Positions 16,150 to 25,403 of a stretch of 64,000 bases of DNA are shown here, one piece after another; positions within the stretch are counted from its first letter, which is position 1, and each line of letters starts with the position of its first letter. The notes under the pieces were generated by a model. It worked only from the letters and a program-made list of their open reading frames with translations. It had not been told where the DNA came from and ran no database searches. The position numbers were made by a program, and so were the translations under genes. This DNA comes from Clostridiales bacterium UBA6114 (GTDB lineage: Bacteria; Bacillota; Clostridia; Oscillospirales; Butyricicoccaceae). The stretch is taken from NCBI GenBank assembly GCA_002423435.1, contig DIWE01000039.1:36837-100836 (forward strand). The letters run 5' to 3'.

Positions 16150-16191
16150 ATTATAGCGGCGAAACCGATCCTCCTCTGTGACAAGGTCACA
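16150..16191 (-). promoter_or_regulatory. Peroxiredoxin promoter with CRP/FNR-like dyad
   Basis: On the minus strand a -10 box TATAAT lies at 16155-16150, but no good -35 is present. A perfect dyad TGTGAC-AAG-GTCACA (16177-16191) is centred about 41 bp upstream of the expected start, the position of a class II CRP/FNR-family activator. Confidence 0.55.
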
Positions 16192-16222
16192 CGGTTTTAT
16201 TCAATAAAAAAAGAGAATATAC

Positions 16223-16280
16223 TTGACAGGCAAAGATTACCGGAGTAAACTTTATGTATAGATTACTTGAGTAAACTTTA
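16223..16280 (+). promoter_or_regulatory. blaI-type promoter with two repeated operators
   Basis: TTGACA (16223-16228), 17 bp, TAAACT (16246-16251). Two near-identical dyads, GATTAC-N4-GTAAAC followed by TTTA, occupy 16235-16254 and 16261-16280 (centres 26 bp apart). They probably bind the BlaI-like repressor encoded just downstream. Confidence 0.75.
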
Positions 16281-16292
16281 CAGGAGGATGCG

Positions 16293-16670
16293 ATGAACGA
16301 GCTTGCCGGTAAAATTCAGGATTCCGAGCTTGAAGTGATGCGCGTGCTTTGGGGGGCGGGAGAGGCTTTGCCGCTCATCGAGATACGCCGCGTGCTTTCC
16401 GCCCGCTGCGGGTGGGAGGATTCCACGATAAAGACGCTTTTGCGCAGACTGCAGGCAAAAGGCGTCGTCGCGCTTCAAAGGCGCGGAGTCTACAGCGCGG
16501 TTGTGACCGAGGAAGAATATAATCAGTGGTCTACAAAGACGTTCGTAAACAAGATATTTGCCGGCAGCGCGAAAAAGCTGGTGGCGTCGCTTTTGTCGGG
16601 CGGGCAGCTAAATGAAAAGGACATTGCGGAGCTGTCCGCAATGTTTAACGCGGGTGACGAGCATGAATAG
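16293..16670 (+). CDS. BlaI/MecI/CopY-family repressor
   Basis: This 125-aa winged-helix repressor has DSELEVMRVLWGAGEALPLIEIRR at the start, the recognition helix in WEDSTIKTLLRRLQAKGVV (about 42-60) and a C-terminal dimerisation tail. In BlaI/BlaR1 systems the partner membrane protease triggers loss of repression. Here the next gene overlaps by 8 nt and encodes such a protease. No beta-lactamase gene is adjacent. The ribosome-binding site is AGGAGG. Confidence 0.9.
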   Translation: MNELAGKIQDSELEVMRVLWGAGEALPLIEIRRVLSARCGWEDSTIKTLLRRLQAKGVVALQRRGVYSAVVTEEEYNQWSTKTFVNKIFAGSAKKLVASLLSGGQLNEKDIAELSAMFNAGDEHE

Positions 16671-19600
16671 CGCGGTGATTACGATTCTGTCTCTTTCCGT
16701 GTCCGGCTCGATATTGGCGCTTATCTTGCTTGCGGGTAAGACTCTCCTGAAAAACAGGGTGTCCAAGGCCTTCTCTTACTACATCTGGATTTTGGTGATG
16801 CTGCGCCTTATTGTGCCTGTTGCCGCGCCTGTAAACCTCATGGGTACCCTGTTTGACGTCGGGCAGCCGGGCGTGACCGGCGCGCCCATCGAACAAACCG
16901 ATATTCCGGCGAGAAATGAAGCTTACCAGATCGCCGCGCCGTCAAATACACAGACCGCTTCAGAGGAACAGGCAGATAACGAAACAGCCCGTACGCAAAC
17001 GCCCGCGGACCCGCGATGGCCGCTTGACGTCTGGAGCTTTATCAGGAATAATCTGCTGTGGATATGGCTTACGGGGGCGGCTTGCGGCTTGGGCTGGTTC
17101 ATTACGGCGTATCTGTATTTTTCGCGGCGCATACGCCGTTCCTGCACACCGCCTCACATCGACGACCTCGCGGTGTTTGAACAGATGCGCGGCGGCCGAC
17201 GCGTTACTATGGCTTGCAGCAGTCATGTTTCCACCCCTGTGCTGATCGGCGTTTATCATCCGGTAATCGTGCTTCCTCAGCTCGCCTATGTCCGCAACGG
17301 TATGGGCGAGGAATTAAAGCACATCCTGCGCCACGAGCTGACCCATTACAGGCGAAAAGACGTGCTTTATAAATGGCTGGTTGCAGCAGTGACGTCGCTG
17401 CATTGGTTTAATCCGCTCATGCCGTGGATACGCAGGGAAATGGGCCGGGCCTGCGAGCTCTCCTGCGATGAGGGGGTCATAAGCGGGATGTCCGAACGCG
17501 AAAAACAGTTCTACGGAAACATGCTGCTCAAGCTCTCCGCAGGCAGAAAGCTGCCGACGGGTATATTGACCACGACATTATGCGAAGACAAAGAACAGCT
17601 GACGGAGCGGTTAGTCAGCATTAAAAAATATAAAAAGAAATCGGCATGCGCGGTCGCGCTGACGCTTGTTTTGGCGCTCCTGCTCACGGGCTGTGCCGCT
17701 GCGCTGGGAGCTGCAAACGGCTCAACCGGCGCGCCCGCAAGTAACACCCAAGCTGAAAACGCCCAAATAGCTGCGCCCTTTGAGTCCGTTGCGGCGGAGC
17801 TGCTTAAGACCTGCAAGTTCCCCGTTTTTCTGCCGACCTATTTCCCGTCTCCCGGCGAAGGAAACGAATGGTCTCTCACTCCAGAAGTGAAAGAGGGAAC
17901 TTTTTCAATCGAAATCAACCGGCAGCCTTCGGGATATACAGGCCAAGCGCGCTCACTCGCGGATTGGTACGGCGTACTTTCCGGCAATGTCGGAGAACCT
18001 TCCGAACAGCCGCTGGAAAAGCAATTCAAGAGCGGCGGCGATATTGCCGTAAATGACATCGCTCTGCCCGACGGGATCAAGGGAAAAGAATACATCGACG
18101 ACCCGAGCGTTGCCGGCGGCGCGGCGATCGCCTGGGAAAAAGACGGTTGGAGCTTTTTCGTCACCGCATATCCCGACGGCGATTCCAGCACGATAAATTA
18201 TGCAAATCGGATCATAGGAGCGATCAGCGGTCAGACCCTGCCCGGTACCCGGGGGAAGCTTTGTTTTATTTACAACGGCAACATGCCGATGACGGAGGTC
18301 TCCTGGGAAGCCGAACCCGGCGTATGGTATGAGATTGATTCACGGGATCCGAATGACGTGATCAAGCTTCTGCAAAGCATGAAAAAACTCGATGGCTTTG
18401 TATCGGAGAGCGATTCGATCGATATCCTGAACAATGACATAAACTTTCAAAGCAGCGGCCTTGAAATTCAAGAATTAAACGAGCCGGTAAAAATCGACAG
18501 GGCCACTGCAATCAAAAATGCGGAAGCGTCGATGGGAGAAAGCGTGGGTTCGCAGGCAAGGGTTATCACCGCCGTACTGGTGAAAATAACCCAGAATACC
18601 CCGATAAACCCCGATTCAGCTACATATTTGAAGGATCATCCCGCTTGGATCGTCACCTTCCACGGCGTAACCCTCGTCAAAAATGGTCCGAGTAAAACGC
18701 CGACCGTATTGGCTGATGAAAACGTGGTGATCGACGCCGCCGGCGGCGATGTGCTCGAATCATTTTCTTACCCGGATACGCAGCCGTGGCTGGGCGTGCC
18801 GCAAAAAAGCGACCGGCCGAGAAGCGACGACATGACGTTTGCCCGGATAACCTTCGGCTCCGACCGCGACTGGATCGTATACCGGATGGGGCGCGAGCCT
18901 GATTCGGAAGATCCTCTTGCCGACGGCGGGAGCGTATTGGCTTATCACGAGCCCCCTGTGAAATACGTTCCGCCGGAAGGCGGAAATGCAGTCGACCTCC
19001 CCGGAACAGCCGACGATGTGACGTTCTATCTGAGCGCTGCGGGCGAAGTGTACCGGATCGATGTATACGGCGACTGTGAAATGAGAGGCCGCGATACTCC
19101 CGATGCCACTCTCGCCGGCGTTTTGACCGTATACGGCGGACCGGACGCCGTTGAACGCATTGATGACAGCTATGTCCTTTGGTATTTCAGCCCCGAAGAT
19201 TCCAATAAGCGAATGTGGTTTGAGGTGAAAGACGGCGAACTTACAATGCGTATGGGGATTTCCGGCGGGCAGAGCACTCCGGCGATTGATGAAAAAACCG
19301 CTGTGCCTGTTTCAAACGGCGATTGGGTGTGGCCCGTGGAGGGATGTGATACGATTACATCAACATATGGCATGCGTTACCATCCGATTCGGGGCCTATA
19401 TAAATTCAGCGACCATATAGACATCGCCGGAAACGGGGTGGAAGGTGCTGCCGTATATGCCGCTCTTGCCGGGACCGTTTCTAAAGCCGAGTTCGGCGAC
19501 GAGCAGGGCAATTACATCGTTATTTCCCATGATGGCGGTATAGAGACCATCTACCGGCACCTGAGCGAGCTGAAAGTCTCCGCGGGAGATTCCGTTGCCG

Positions 19601-19722
19601 CCGGCGGCACGATAGGCACCGTCGGCAAAACCGGTACGGCGACCGGGCCGTGCCTCGCATTCTGCGTCTATGTGGACGGGAAAGCGCTAAATCCTCTGGA
19701 TTATCTGAAAATAAAATCATAA
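16663..19722 (+). CDS. BlaR1-like M56 protease with C-terminal degenerate M23 (LytM) domain
   Basis: This 1019-aa membrane sensor starts at ATG 16663 within the end of the repressor gene. The N-terminal half has several membrane helices and the M56 zinc site HELTH (about 224-228) followed by CELSCDEG (about 266). Another membrane segment ending LLLTGCAAALG lies at about 330-348. A long extracellular region with DUF-like repeats follows. The last about 130 residues (WPVEGCDTITSTYGMRYHP onward) form an M23/LytM fold. Its catalytic residues are altered: the first His position reads SDHID and the final HxH reads CLA (TGPCLAFCV). The domain probably binds rather than cuts peptidoglycan. The BlaR1 penicillin-binding domain is absent. 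Confidence 0.85.
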   Translation: MNSAVITILSLSVSGSILALILLAGKTLLKNRVSKAFSYYIWILVMLRLIVPVAAPVNLMGTLFDVGQPGVTGAPIEQTDIPARNEAYQIAAPSNTQTASEEQADNETARTQTPADPRWPLDVWSFIRNNLLWIWLTGAACGLGWFITAYLYFSRRIRRSCTPPHIDDLAVFEQMRGGRRVTMACSSHVSTPVLIGVYHPVIVLPQLAYVRNGMGEELKHILRHELTHYRRKDVLYKWLVAAVTSLHWFNPLMPWIRREMGRACELSCDEGVISGMSEREKQFYGNMLLKLSAGRKLPTGILTTTLCEDKEQLTERLVSIKKYKKKSACAVALTLVLALLLTGCAAALGAANGSTGAPASNTQAENAQIAAPFESVAAELLKTCKFPVFLPTYFPSPGEGNEWSLTPEVKEGTFSIEINRQPSGYTGQARSLADWYGVLSGNVGEPSEQPLEKQFKSGGDIAVNDIALPDGIKGKEYIDDPSVAGGAAIAWEKDGWSFFVTAYPDGDSSTINYANRIIGAISGQTLPGTRGKLCFIYNGNMPMTEVSWEAEPGVWYEIDSRDPNDVIKLLQSMKKLDGFVSESDSIDILNNDINFQSSGLEIQELNEPVKIDRATAIKNAEASMGESVGSQARVITAVLVKITQNTPINPDSATYLKDHPAWIVTFHGVTLVKNGPSKTPTVLADENVVIDAAGGDVLESFSYPDTQPWLGVPQKSDRPRSDDMTFARITFGSDRDWIVYRMGREPDSEDPLADGGSVLAYHEPPVKYVPPEGGNAVDLPGTADDVTFYLSAAGEVYRIDVYGDCEMRGRDTPDATLAGVLTVYGGPDAVERIDDSYVLWYFSPEDSNKRMWFEVKDGELTMRMGISGGQSTPAIDEKTAVPVSNGDWVWPVEGCDTITSTYGMRYHPIRGLYKFSDHIDIAGNGVEGAAVYAALAGTVSKAEFGDEQGNYIVISHDGGIETIYRHLSELKVSAGDSVAAGGTIGTVGKTGTATGPCLAFCVYVDGKALNPLDYLKIKS

Positions 19723-19728
19723 ACGTTC

Positions 19729-19976
19729 AATCGCCCCGGTTAGCCGGGGCGATTGACAGAGTGTCAAAAAAGTATACTCTGGGAATTGTTAAGGGGCCGA
19801 AGCCCCTTAACTTGGGATAAGTCCGAAGGCGGACATGCGCCGTCGGAGGACACCCTGGACAAAACCGACGGTTTTGTCCGCGCCTGGAGGAGCTTTGAGG
19901 GGGAGTTGGATTCCCCCTCAAAAGGCTGTCGAGTTTTTCGACAGCCTGTCAATCGCCCCGGTTAGCCGGGGCGATT
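19729..19976. repeat. Hairpin cassette between two identical terminator palindromes
   Basis: The 28-bp palindrome CAATCGCCCCGG-TTAG-CCGGGGCGATTG occurs at about 19729-19756 and again at 19949-19976. The 192 bp between them is a chain of hairpins: GTTAAGGGGC/GCCCCTTAAC, a stem around GACAAAACCGACGG, TGAGGGGGA/TCCCCCTCA, and AGGCTGTCGA/TCGACAGCCT. Short overlapping frames on both strands are palindrome artefacts. It looks like a small insertion inside, or next to, the terminator of the BlaR-like gene. Confidence 0.75.
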
Positions 19977-20097
19977 GAAGCAAAGTCCCATTCGAAATTC
20001 TGGCTATTATGTTGCATTTGATTGTTATAATTGTCTTTATTAAATAATTTATCAATAAGAAAAATGCCTGACGAAACGAATGAATCGAGTGATGCCA

Positions 20098-21363
20098 ATG
20101 AGAAGAAAGCTGCTTTATGTTTTTTTGACGCTTGCCGTGCTGTTGTCCGCCTGCACGGAGCCGGCCCCCTCCGGCGCTGATGCGGCAAATACGTCTCCGC
20201 TTTCCCAGACGTCTGCCGCATCAGCGCAACCGGCGCCGGATACACCGCCTGCCGCCGATGTTGATTTTGCCGAAAAGTCTAGCGGCGCGGCGCAGGGCGA
20301 AACGGAGCCGACAGAATCTGAGACGGTGAAATACTACAACTATTTTGTGGAGCGCCACTCGCTTGTGGATAACAGAGTATTCACCGTCAATGAGAATACC
20401 CTTCAGGACGATGTGATATACTTTGCCTTCATGAACACCGAACCGGCCGATGGAAAACCGGAAAATGTCCGCACGAAAAAGCAGATAGACGACATCCTGA
20501 CGAAATACTTCGGAATAAAACCGAAAAGATACAGCACGGGGATCTCCGGCGTGGCGGCGGGCGGAGACGTGCAGCTGGGCAGCGTGGTCCGGGATGTGGT
20601 ACAGACGAACCGCCTGCTTTTAACAAAGCTTACCGATAACGGCGACGGCAGCTTAAGCGCGGTTTTCAAGCTGTATCAGATCGAAATGAGCCATGCGCTG
20701 CCCGATTTTGACCACAGGATTCTGGAAGGCGACCCCGAGGTGGAGAAGTACCATACGATGGATGTGAAGGCGACCTTCACCGAGGTCCCGGAGGGAGAGT
20801 CGTATTACCTTAGGTTCAGCGAATTTACGCTTATACCCCGCGAGGGGCCGTTTGCCCCGCCGCCGCAGGAGACGGATTATACAAAAAAGGTGGGCCGCGA
20901 TGAGCTGAAAACGTTTCACGGGCTTTCCATCGGCATGACTCTGGACGAGGTGAAAAAGCTTTTAAACCTGCCCGAAGGCGCCTATGAATACCGCGAAGAC
21001 GATTATGCCGATTATACCCTCGTCAATGCCGACGGATGGTACTATACGTTCCGTACGCTTCCAAAGCAGGAGAGCGACGACGAAACCCAATATCTCATGT
21101 CGATCAACATCCGGGAATATCTCGATGTGATTTTTCGCGATATTAAGCTGGGCGACGCCTACGAAGACGTGATTAAGAAATTCCCGTCGGGCAAAGAAGA
21201 GGGTCAGACGCCCGGCGCGCCGGACAGCTACTTTACGCGCGACTACCGGTTTGCTTCCACCCTGCACAATGTGGATATCTTTTTAGGCGACGTGCACATC
21301 TCCCTGCTGTTCGGGCGATATGACACGCTGGCCTGGGCGGATATCTACTCCACCGATTTCTGA
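20098..21363 (+). CDS. Predicted lipoprotein with SmpA/BLIP-like repeats
   Basis: This 421-aa protein starts MRRKLLYVFLTLAVLLSACTE with lipobox LSAC, so it is membrane-anchored outside. A Ser/Ala/Pro-rich linker follows. Two segments in the C-terminal half, FHGLSIGMTLDEVKKLLNLPEG and IKLGDAYEDVIKKFPSG, resemble the 'G-x-x-DV-x-x-hhG' motif of SmpA/BLIP-type folds. The ATG at 20098 is preferred over ATG 20080 because it begins the signal peptide directly. Function unknown. Confidence 0.7.
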   Translation: MRRKLLYVFLTLAVLLSACTEPAPSGADAANTSPLSQTSAASAQPAPDTPPAADVDFAEKSSGAAQGETEPTESETVKYYNYFVERHSLVDNRVFTVNENTLQDDVIYFAFMNTEPADGKPENVRTKKQIDDILTKYFGIKPKRYSTGISGVAAGGDVQLGSVVRDVVQTNRLLLTKLTDNGDGSLSAVFKLYQIEMSHALPDFDHRILEGDPEVEKYHTMDVKATFTEVPEGESYYLRFSEFTLIPREGPFAPPPQETDYTKKVGRDELKTFHGLSIGMTLDEVKKLLNLPEGAYEYREDDYADYTLVNADGWYYTFRTLPKQESDDETQYLMSINIREYLDVIFRDIKLGDAYEDVIKKFPSGKEEGQTPGAPDSYFTRDYRFASTLHNVDIFLGDVHISLLFGRYDTLAWADIYSTDF

Positions 21364-21485
21364 ATCGGATTGACTGACAAGGCGGTGCATCGACAAAGCA
21401 CAAAGCGGATATCCGAGGCTAGCCTTGGTAAATTCTCCTCGCCGTATCCGCGCGCAAATTGGGGGACGTGAAAGGATTGACAACC

Positions 21486-23417
21486 ATGAAAAAAATTTCG
21501 TTCCTGCTTGCGGCGATCCTGCTCTCGTCGGCGTTTGTCCTGCCCGCGGGCGCTTACCCGAATTTACATGCCGGCGAACCTTATTATATAAACGTGCAAA
21601 CCGAAGGCATAAACAACGGCCCGGAAGCGCAGGCGGATATGCTTAATAAGCTGGGCCTGCTCCGCGGTACGGGCAAGGGTCCCGAGCTTAAACGCCCGAT
21701 GACTCGCGTGGAGGCGGCGGCCCTGTTCGTCCGTTTTCTCGGTGTGGAGAAAACGGTGCTTTCGGGCACGTGGAAGCATCCGTTTTCAGACGTTCCCTCT
21801 TGGGCGGATCAATACATAGGCTGGCTCTGGCAGAATGGGCTTACAGAGGGCGTATCGGCCACGAAGTACGGCGCGCAGCAGGCGGTGACAATCCGGCAGT
21901 ACGCAGGGCTTCTCGCCCGCGCTCTGCTCGGGCAGGACGCTGCGGACGATTCGTGGACCTACTGCGCTACCGGGGACGAGGCAAAGCTGTGCGATGCAAA
22001 CGGTTTTTTCAACCGCGACGCCGCTGTGGGGTTGTCCGTGCGCGCGCTGACGCTCGCCTGTAAGGCCGCCGGCAGAAGCTCCGTGAGCCTTGCGCAGTTT
22101 CTTATAAGCCAAGGCGCATTCACGGCCGTGCAGCTCGGCGACGCCTCCTGGGGCGTGCTTCCTTCTTCCTACGATACCGCGGCCAAAGAAGATGGAAAGA
22201 GCTATATGGCCCGTTATGTGGCCGGGGTACCGGTGGCCAGGTGCGAAGAGGATGGTCTTTCTCTTGTGGACGGCTCCGAGTATAAGCATGATAAAGTTGA
22301 TTACCTGTTCACCTCACGCATAAAGCCTGCCGGCACGGTCGAGTTCCTTGTACTGGATGCCAAAACGCTGGCTGTCTCGGCCTTGGACGGCTTCCGGACG
22401 GACGGGAACCTGAGCGGGCTTTCCTATATCGGCTCGGTTTCCGAGGGCCCGGACTGCTTTGCCGAGGAATGCGCGGATAAAACCGGCAGCTTTGTGGGCG
22501 TCGGCGGCATTTTGTGCTGGGATGGGAAAAGCTTAAGCCGCGCGATTGCCCGTGACGAGCTGTGGCTCGAAAACGAGCCTTCCCGTATCAACGCGGCGAA
22601 TGCCCGGGACGAGGGCGAATGCCGGATCGAAAGCCGTCAGGGACAGAGGCAGTCCTTTATGAGCGGTGATAACCTGGCCATTGTTGGTAAGGACACATTG
22701 TTTTGTATCACGCGGGACGGCGTACATAAAAATCCGTATCTCGAGGGAACGGAATTTTTGGCCATGAGTGCCGAAGGCACTTTCGTCGCGCAGCGCGTGA
22801 CCGAGGAGAAAACCGTTATAAGCTGCATCGATGCCCTGACGGGCACGGCGCTCGACGAGTATACCGCTGCGCACGATATGCAGGGGGAAGAAGGACAGCG
22901 GACGGTTTCAAGCGAGGATGATTACCGCTTTTTTGGCGAAGCCGGGCTGTATGAATTTTTTGACGGCCGGTTGTATCAGCTCACCGATCGCCCGGTGCTG
23001 TCGGCCGCCGCCACAAATGAGGGAACGGTTATCCTGACCCACGCGCCGGGCGAGCGGGTGCAAAGCGCGCTCGGTCTCGGCGGCAACAGTATTATGCTGC
23101 TTCGCGGAGACGGAAGGGTGGAAACGCTGATGGGAAACGACCCTCCCCACGGCATCGACATCGCCGGGATCGACTCCGTAAATTCCGAACTGCGGTTTTA
23201 CAGCGAACAGGACGCCGGTATGGGGCGCTTAAACGTCTATACCTACGCGCTGCGTAAAGGCGAAAGAGGGCCGATTATCCGCGTCCTCGGCTACGAGGCG
23301 GGGCGGCCGGAAACAGAGGCCGGCTGGTCACAGGAGAATCCGGACGGCTATAAGGCTACTTATATCGAAAAGGAGCAGGCGCGGCTCGATGCGCTGGGCT
23401 ATGGGGATAAAGGCTGA
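21486..23417 (+). CDS. S-layer-homology (SLH) surface protein
   Basis: This 643-aa exported protein has a signal peptide (MKKISFLLAAILLSSAFVLPAGA). SLH-type repeats follow: ADMLNKLGLLRGTG...LKRPMTRVEAAALFVRFLG (about 42-78), HPFSDVPSWADQYIGWLWQNGLTEG (about 88-115) and QAVTIRQYAGLLARALLG (about 120-140). They should attach the protein to secondary cell-wall polymers. The rest resembles a beta-propeller-like body without a recognised catalytic site. The ATG at 21486 has AAGGA 10 nt upstream. It follows the lipoprotein by 122 nt. Confidence 0.8.
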   Translation: MKKISFLLAAILLSSAFVLPAGAYPNLHAGEPYYINVQTEGINNGPEAQADMLNKLGLLRGTGKGPELKRPMTRVEAAALFVRFLGVEKTVLSGTWKHPFSDVPSWADQYIGWLWQNGLTEGVSATKYGAQQAVTIRQYAGLLARALLGQDAADDSWTYCATGDEAKLCDANGFFNRDAAVGLSVRALTLACKAAGRSSVSLAQFLISQGAFTAVQLGDASWGVLPSSYDTAAKEDGKSYMARYVAGVPVARCEEDGLSLVDGSEYKHDKVDYLFTSRIKPAGTVEFLVLDAKTLAVSALDGFRTDGNLSGLSYIGSVSEGPDCFAEECADKTGSFVGVGGILCWDGKSLSRAIARDELWLENEPSRINAANARDEGECRIESRQGQRQSFMSGDNLAIVGKDTLFCITRDGVHKNPYLEGTEFLAMSAEGTFVAQRVTEEKTVISCIDALTGTALDEYTAAHDMQGEEGQRTVSSEDDYRFFGEAGLYEFFDGRLYQLTDRPVLSAAATNEGTVILTHAPGERVQSALGLGGNSIMLLRGDGRVETLMGNDPPHGIDIAGIDSVNSELRFYSEQDAGMGRLNVYTYALRKGERGPIIRVLGYEAGRPETEAGWSQENPDGYKATYIEKEQARLDALGYGDKG

Positions 23418-23462
23418 AGCGATAATTCTGCCGATTATTTAAGGTGGATTTAAGACGCCAAT

Positions 23463-23525
23463 AGGCTGTATTTCAGGTTCGTTTGCTATTATGGAAATGG
23501 GCCCGAAATACAGCCTGTTTTATTT
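23463..23525 (+). terminator. Terminator with long loop
   Basis: A 12-bp perfect stem (AGGCTGTATTTC with GAAATACAGCCT) around a 30-nt loop, followed by GTTTTATTT. Confidence 0.7.
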
Positions 23526-23556
23526 ACAAAAAATTATTTGCCGGAGTGTGAACGAT

Positions 23557-23712
23557 ATGGATACCGAGCCGTCTTATCCGGAGATTTTTCTGGCAAGGTA
23601 TGGTTTGAGCGTTCAGGGCACAGCCCCTGGATCAATGAATGCGACAAATCAGGAGTTGATAGAGCGTTTTGAAAATGATAAAGTACAAAATGATGGAGCG
23701 GAAAAATCATGA
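23557..23712 (+). CDS. 51-aa small protein
   Basis: A short frame with GGAGTG 8 nt before the ATG. The protein is hydrophilic (MDTEPSYPEIFLARYGLSVQ, then a Lys/Glu/Asn-rich tail). No family recognised. It overlaps the next tiny frame by ATGA. Confidence 0.5.
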   Translation: MDTEPSYPEIFLARYGLSVQGTAPGSMNATNQELIERFENDKVQNDGAEKS

Positions 23713-23780
23713 AAAAAGCAGCCGTATTCCTGATAGTATTATTAATTATTGTTCTGAGCTGCCTTAACCTTAACAGGTAA
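23709..23780 (+). CDS. 23-aa hydrophobic mini-protein
   Basis: The frame starts in the ATGA overlap with the preceding small gene. It encodes [18 protein letters not shown] plus five residues: a lone membrane segment with a lipobox-like end. It is likely co-translated with the 51-aa frame and lies 34 nt before the CPBP protease gene. Confidence 0.4.
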   Translation: MKKAAVFLIVLLIIVLSCLNLNR

Positions 23781-23814
23781 GTATGAGTACGTAAAAGGAA
23801 AGAGTGGGGTCAAT

Positions 23815-24609
23815 ATGAAAGAAAAGAAGATTGAAGCGATGTGGAAGTATGTGATCAACTCATACATATTGTTTTGGGTAATGGTTTTAGGGCTTGGCGG
23901 TCTGGCATCTATGGTGTTTCATGCTACGCCTGTTGTTATGCAATGGATTGTGGTATTGTGCAGCTGGTCGCCGACTATAGTGCTCCTTATCATGCTAAAA
24001 ACATTAAAGCCGCATATGACGATTAAGGGATTTTATAAGAAGGTTTTTAAAGGTAAACTGAAATTAGGCTTGATTTTAATTATACCCGTTATAGTGATAG
24101 GTATTTTCCTGCTGTCGGCATGGGTTCTATCCGTCATCGAAAAAACATCTGTCGCTGCGCAGCTTGTGTTTGTTCCATCTGCATTATCCGGCACGATTTT
24201 GTTTACGATTTTACAGGGAGCATCCGGGGAAGAGTCCGGCTGGCGTGGATACTTGCGTCCGGAACTGGAAGAAAGATACGGATTTATTAAAGGAAGTCTT
24301 ATTTTAGGCGCAGTCTGGGCATTCTGGCATGCACCGCTCTGGTTTGTCGCATCTGATTATAGCGGCTTGCAGTTGTTGATTTATATCATTGAAAATATAA
24401 CGGTAATGACGGCTCTGACGATTATAATGGGCGTATTTATGAAGAAGTGTGATAACCTGTTCATAGCGTTTTGGATTCACTTCTGCTTTAATTTTTCATT
24501 AAGCTTCTGCGCGGATGATGTTTATTTCTTTGCGGTATTTTCTATACTGTATCTGGCAGTTGCCTTGACTTTTTGGAGGATTTATTTGGGATATCCGTCT
24601 GGAGATTAA
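23815..24609 (+). CDS. CPBP-family intramembrane metalloprotease
   Basis: This 264-aa membrane protein has about seven or eight hydrophobic segments and the ABI/CPBP motifs [10 protein letters not shown] (EExxxR, about 141-150), FWHAPLW (about 168) and FWIHFCFNF (about 220). These proteases process membrane peptides or act in bacteriocin self-immunity. The two small frames just upstream, one of them a hydrophobic peptide, are possible partners. GTGGGG precedes the ATG. Confidence 0.88.
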   Translation: MKEKKIEAMWKYVINSYILFWVMVLGLGGLASMVFHATPVVMQWIVVLCSWSPTIVLLIMLKTLKPHMTIKGFYKKVFKGKLKLGLILIIPVIVIGIFLLSAWVLSVIEKTSVAAQLVFVPSALSGTILFTILQGASGEESGWRGYLRPELEERYGFIKGSLILGAVWAFWHAPLWFVASDYSGLQLLIYIIENITVMTALTIIMGVFMKKCDNLFIAFWIHFCFNFSLSFCADDVYFFAVFSILYLAVALTFWRIYLGYPSGD

Positions 24610-24804
24610 CGTTAAAGGTGCGATACCGGAGGCGGGTAATAGTCCTCATCAGCATGCGGCCTTCCATTGTTTCTAAAAAAGGACAGTACTTCTGCTTTTT
24701 AACTTCTTTGATATAGTATATTAAAATTAATTGGTAAATAAGGATTTGATGATGCAAAGTACCACGAATCATTTATAATTTTTTGAGATATGGAGGGGGA
24801 CTAT

Positions 24805-25368
24805 GTGAAGAAAATTGCAGCATTCCTTGTGGCCGGGCTTATCCTGCTCCTTGCAGGCTGCTCGAGGAAAGAAGCGGTGGAAACCGATTATGCCGCGACG
24901 GCTGGCGGTCAGGATATTGTGATATCATTTCTTGAAGGCACAAAGTCGGAGGGAACGATAACTGCCGAAAATGGCACGTATTCGTTTTCTTACTCAATGG
25001 ATGGGACGCTCTCCATAATTTATCCAAACGGCTATACATACTCCCAAAAGGATATGAATGGGGGCATCGCTTCATCATGGCCATATGCTGAAACAGCCGA
25101 AGAATTGGGGTATATCGATGGCTTCTCTCTCGCCTGGTCTATATCTTCCGCCCCTGACGGCAACGCGAGCACAAAAACGGTTCCTGTTATTGTATCGCTG
25201 TTGATCATCGCGGCAGGTATTTGGTTTGCCTGTTCGCCTAAAAGCATATGGTGGCTTTCAAGGGGCTGGTGGTATAAGAACGCTGAACCCTCCGACCTGG
25301 GACTGGTTGTATATCGCTTGATCGGATGTATCCTTGCGTTTGTCGGTATTATCTCTTTCTTTGCTTAA
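24805..25368 (+). CDS. Lipoprotein with C-terminal DUF6199-like membrane domain
   Basis: This 187-aa protein starts at GTG 24805, just after GGAGGGGG, and has lipobox LLAGCS. After a beta-rich middle part, two membrane segments (VPVIVSLLIIAAGIWFACSP and YRLIGCILAFVGIISFFA) bracket WWLSRGWWYKNAEPSDLGL. That block resembles the DUF6199 domain. Function unknown. Confidence 0.65.
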   Translation: MKKIAAFLVAGLILLLAGCSRKEAVETDYAATAGGQDIVISFLEGTKSEGTITAENGTYSFSYSMDGTLSIIYPNGYTYSQKDMNGGIASSWPYAETAEELGYIDGFSLAWSISSAPDGNASTKTVPVIVSLLIIAAGIWFACSPKSIWWLSRGWWYKNAEPSDLGLVVYRLIGCILAFVGIISFFA

Positions 25369-25403
25369 ATTCCCAAAATACCGATTGGTCTGGAGGTATC
25401 GCG

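Noticed and set aside
19322..19722. Active M23 endopeptidase at the end of the BlaR-like protein
   Set aside because: Fold retained, but the zinc-binding His positions are replaced, so activity is not supported.
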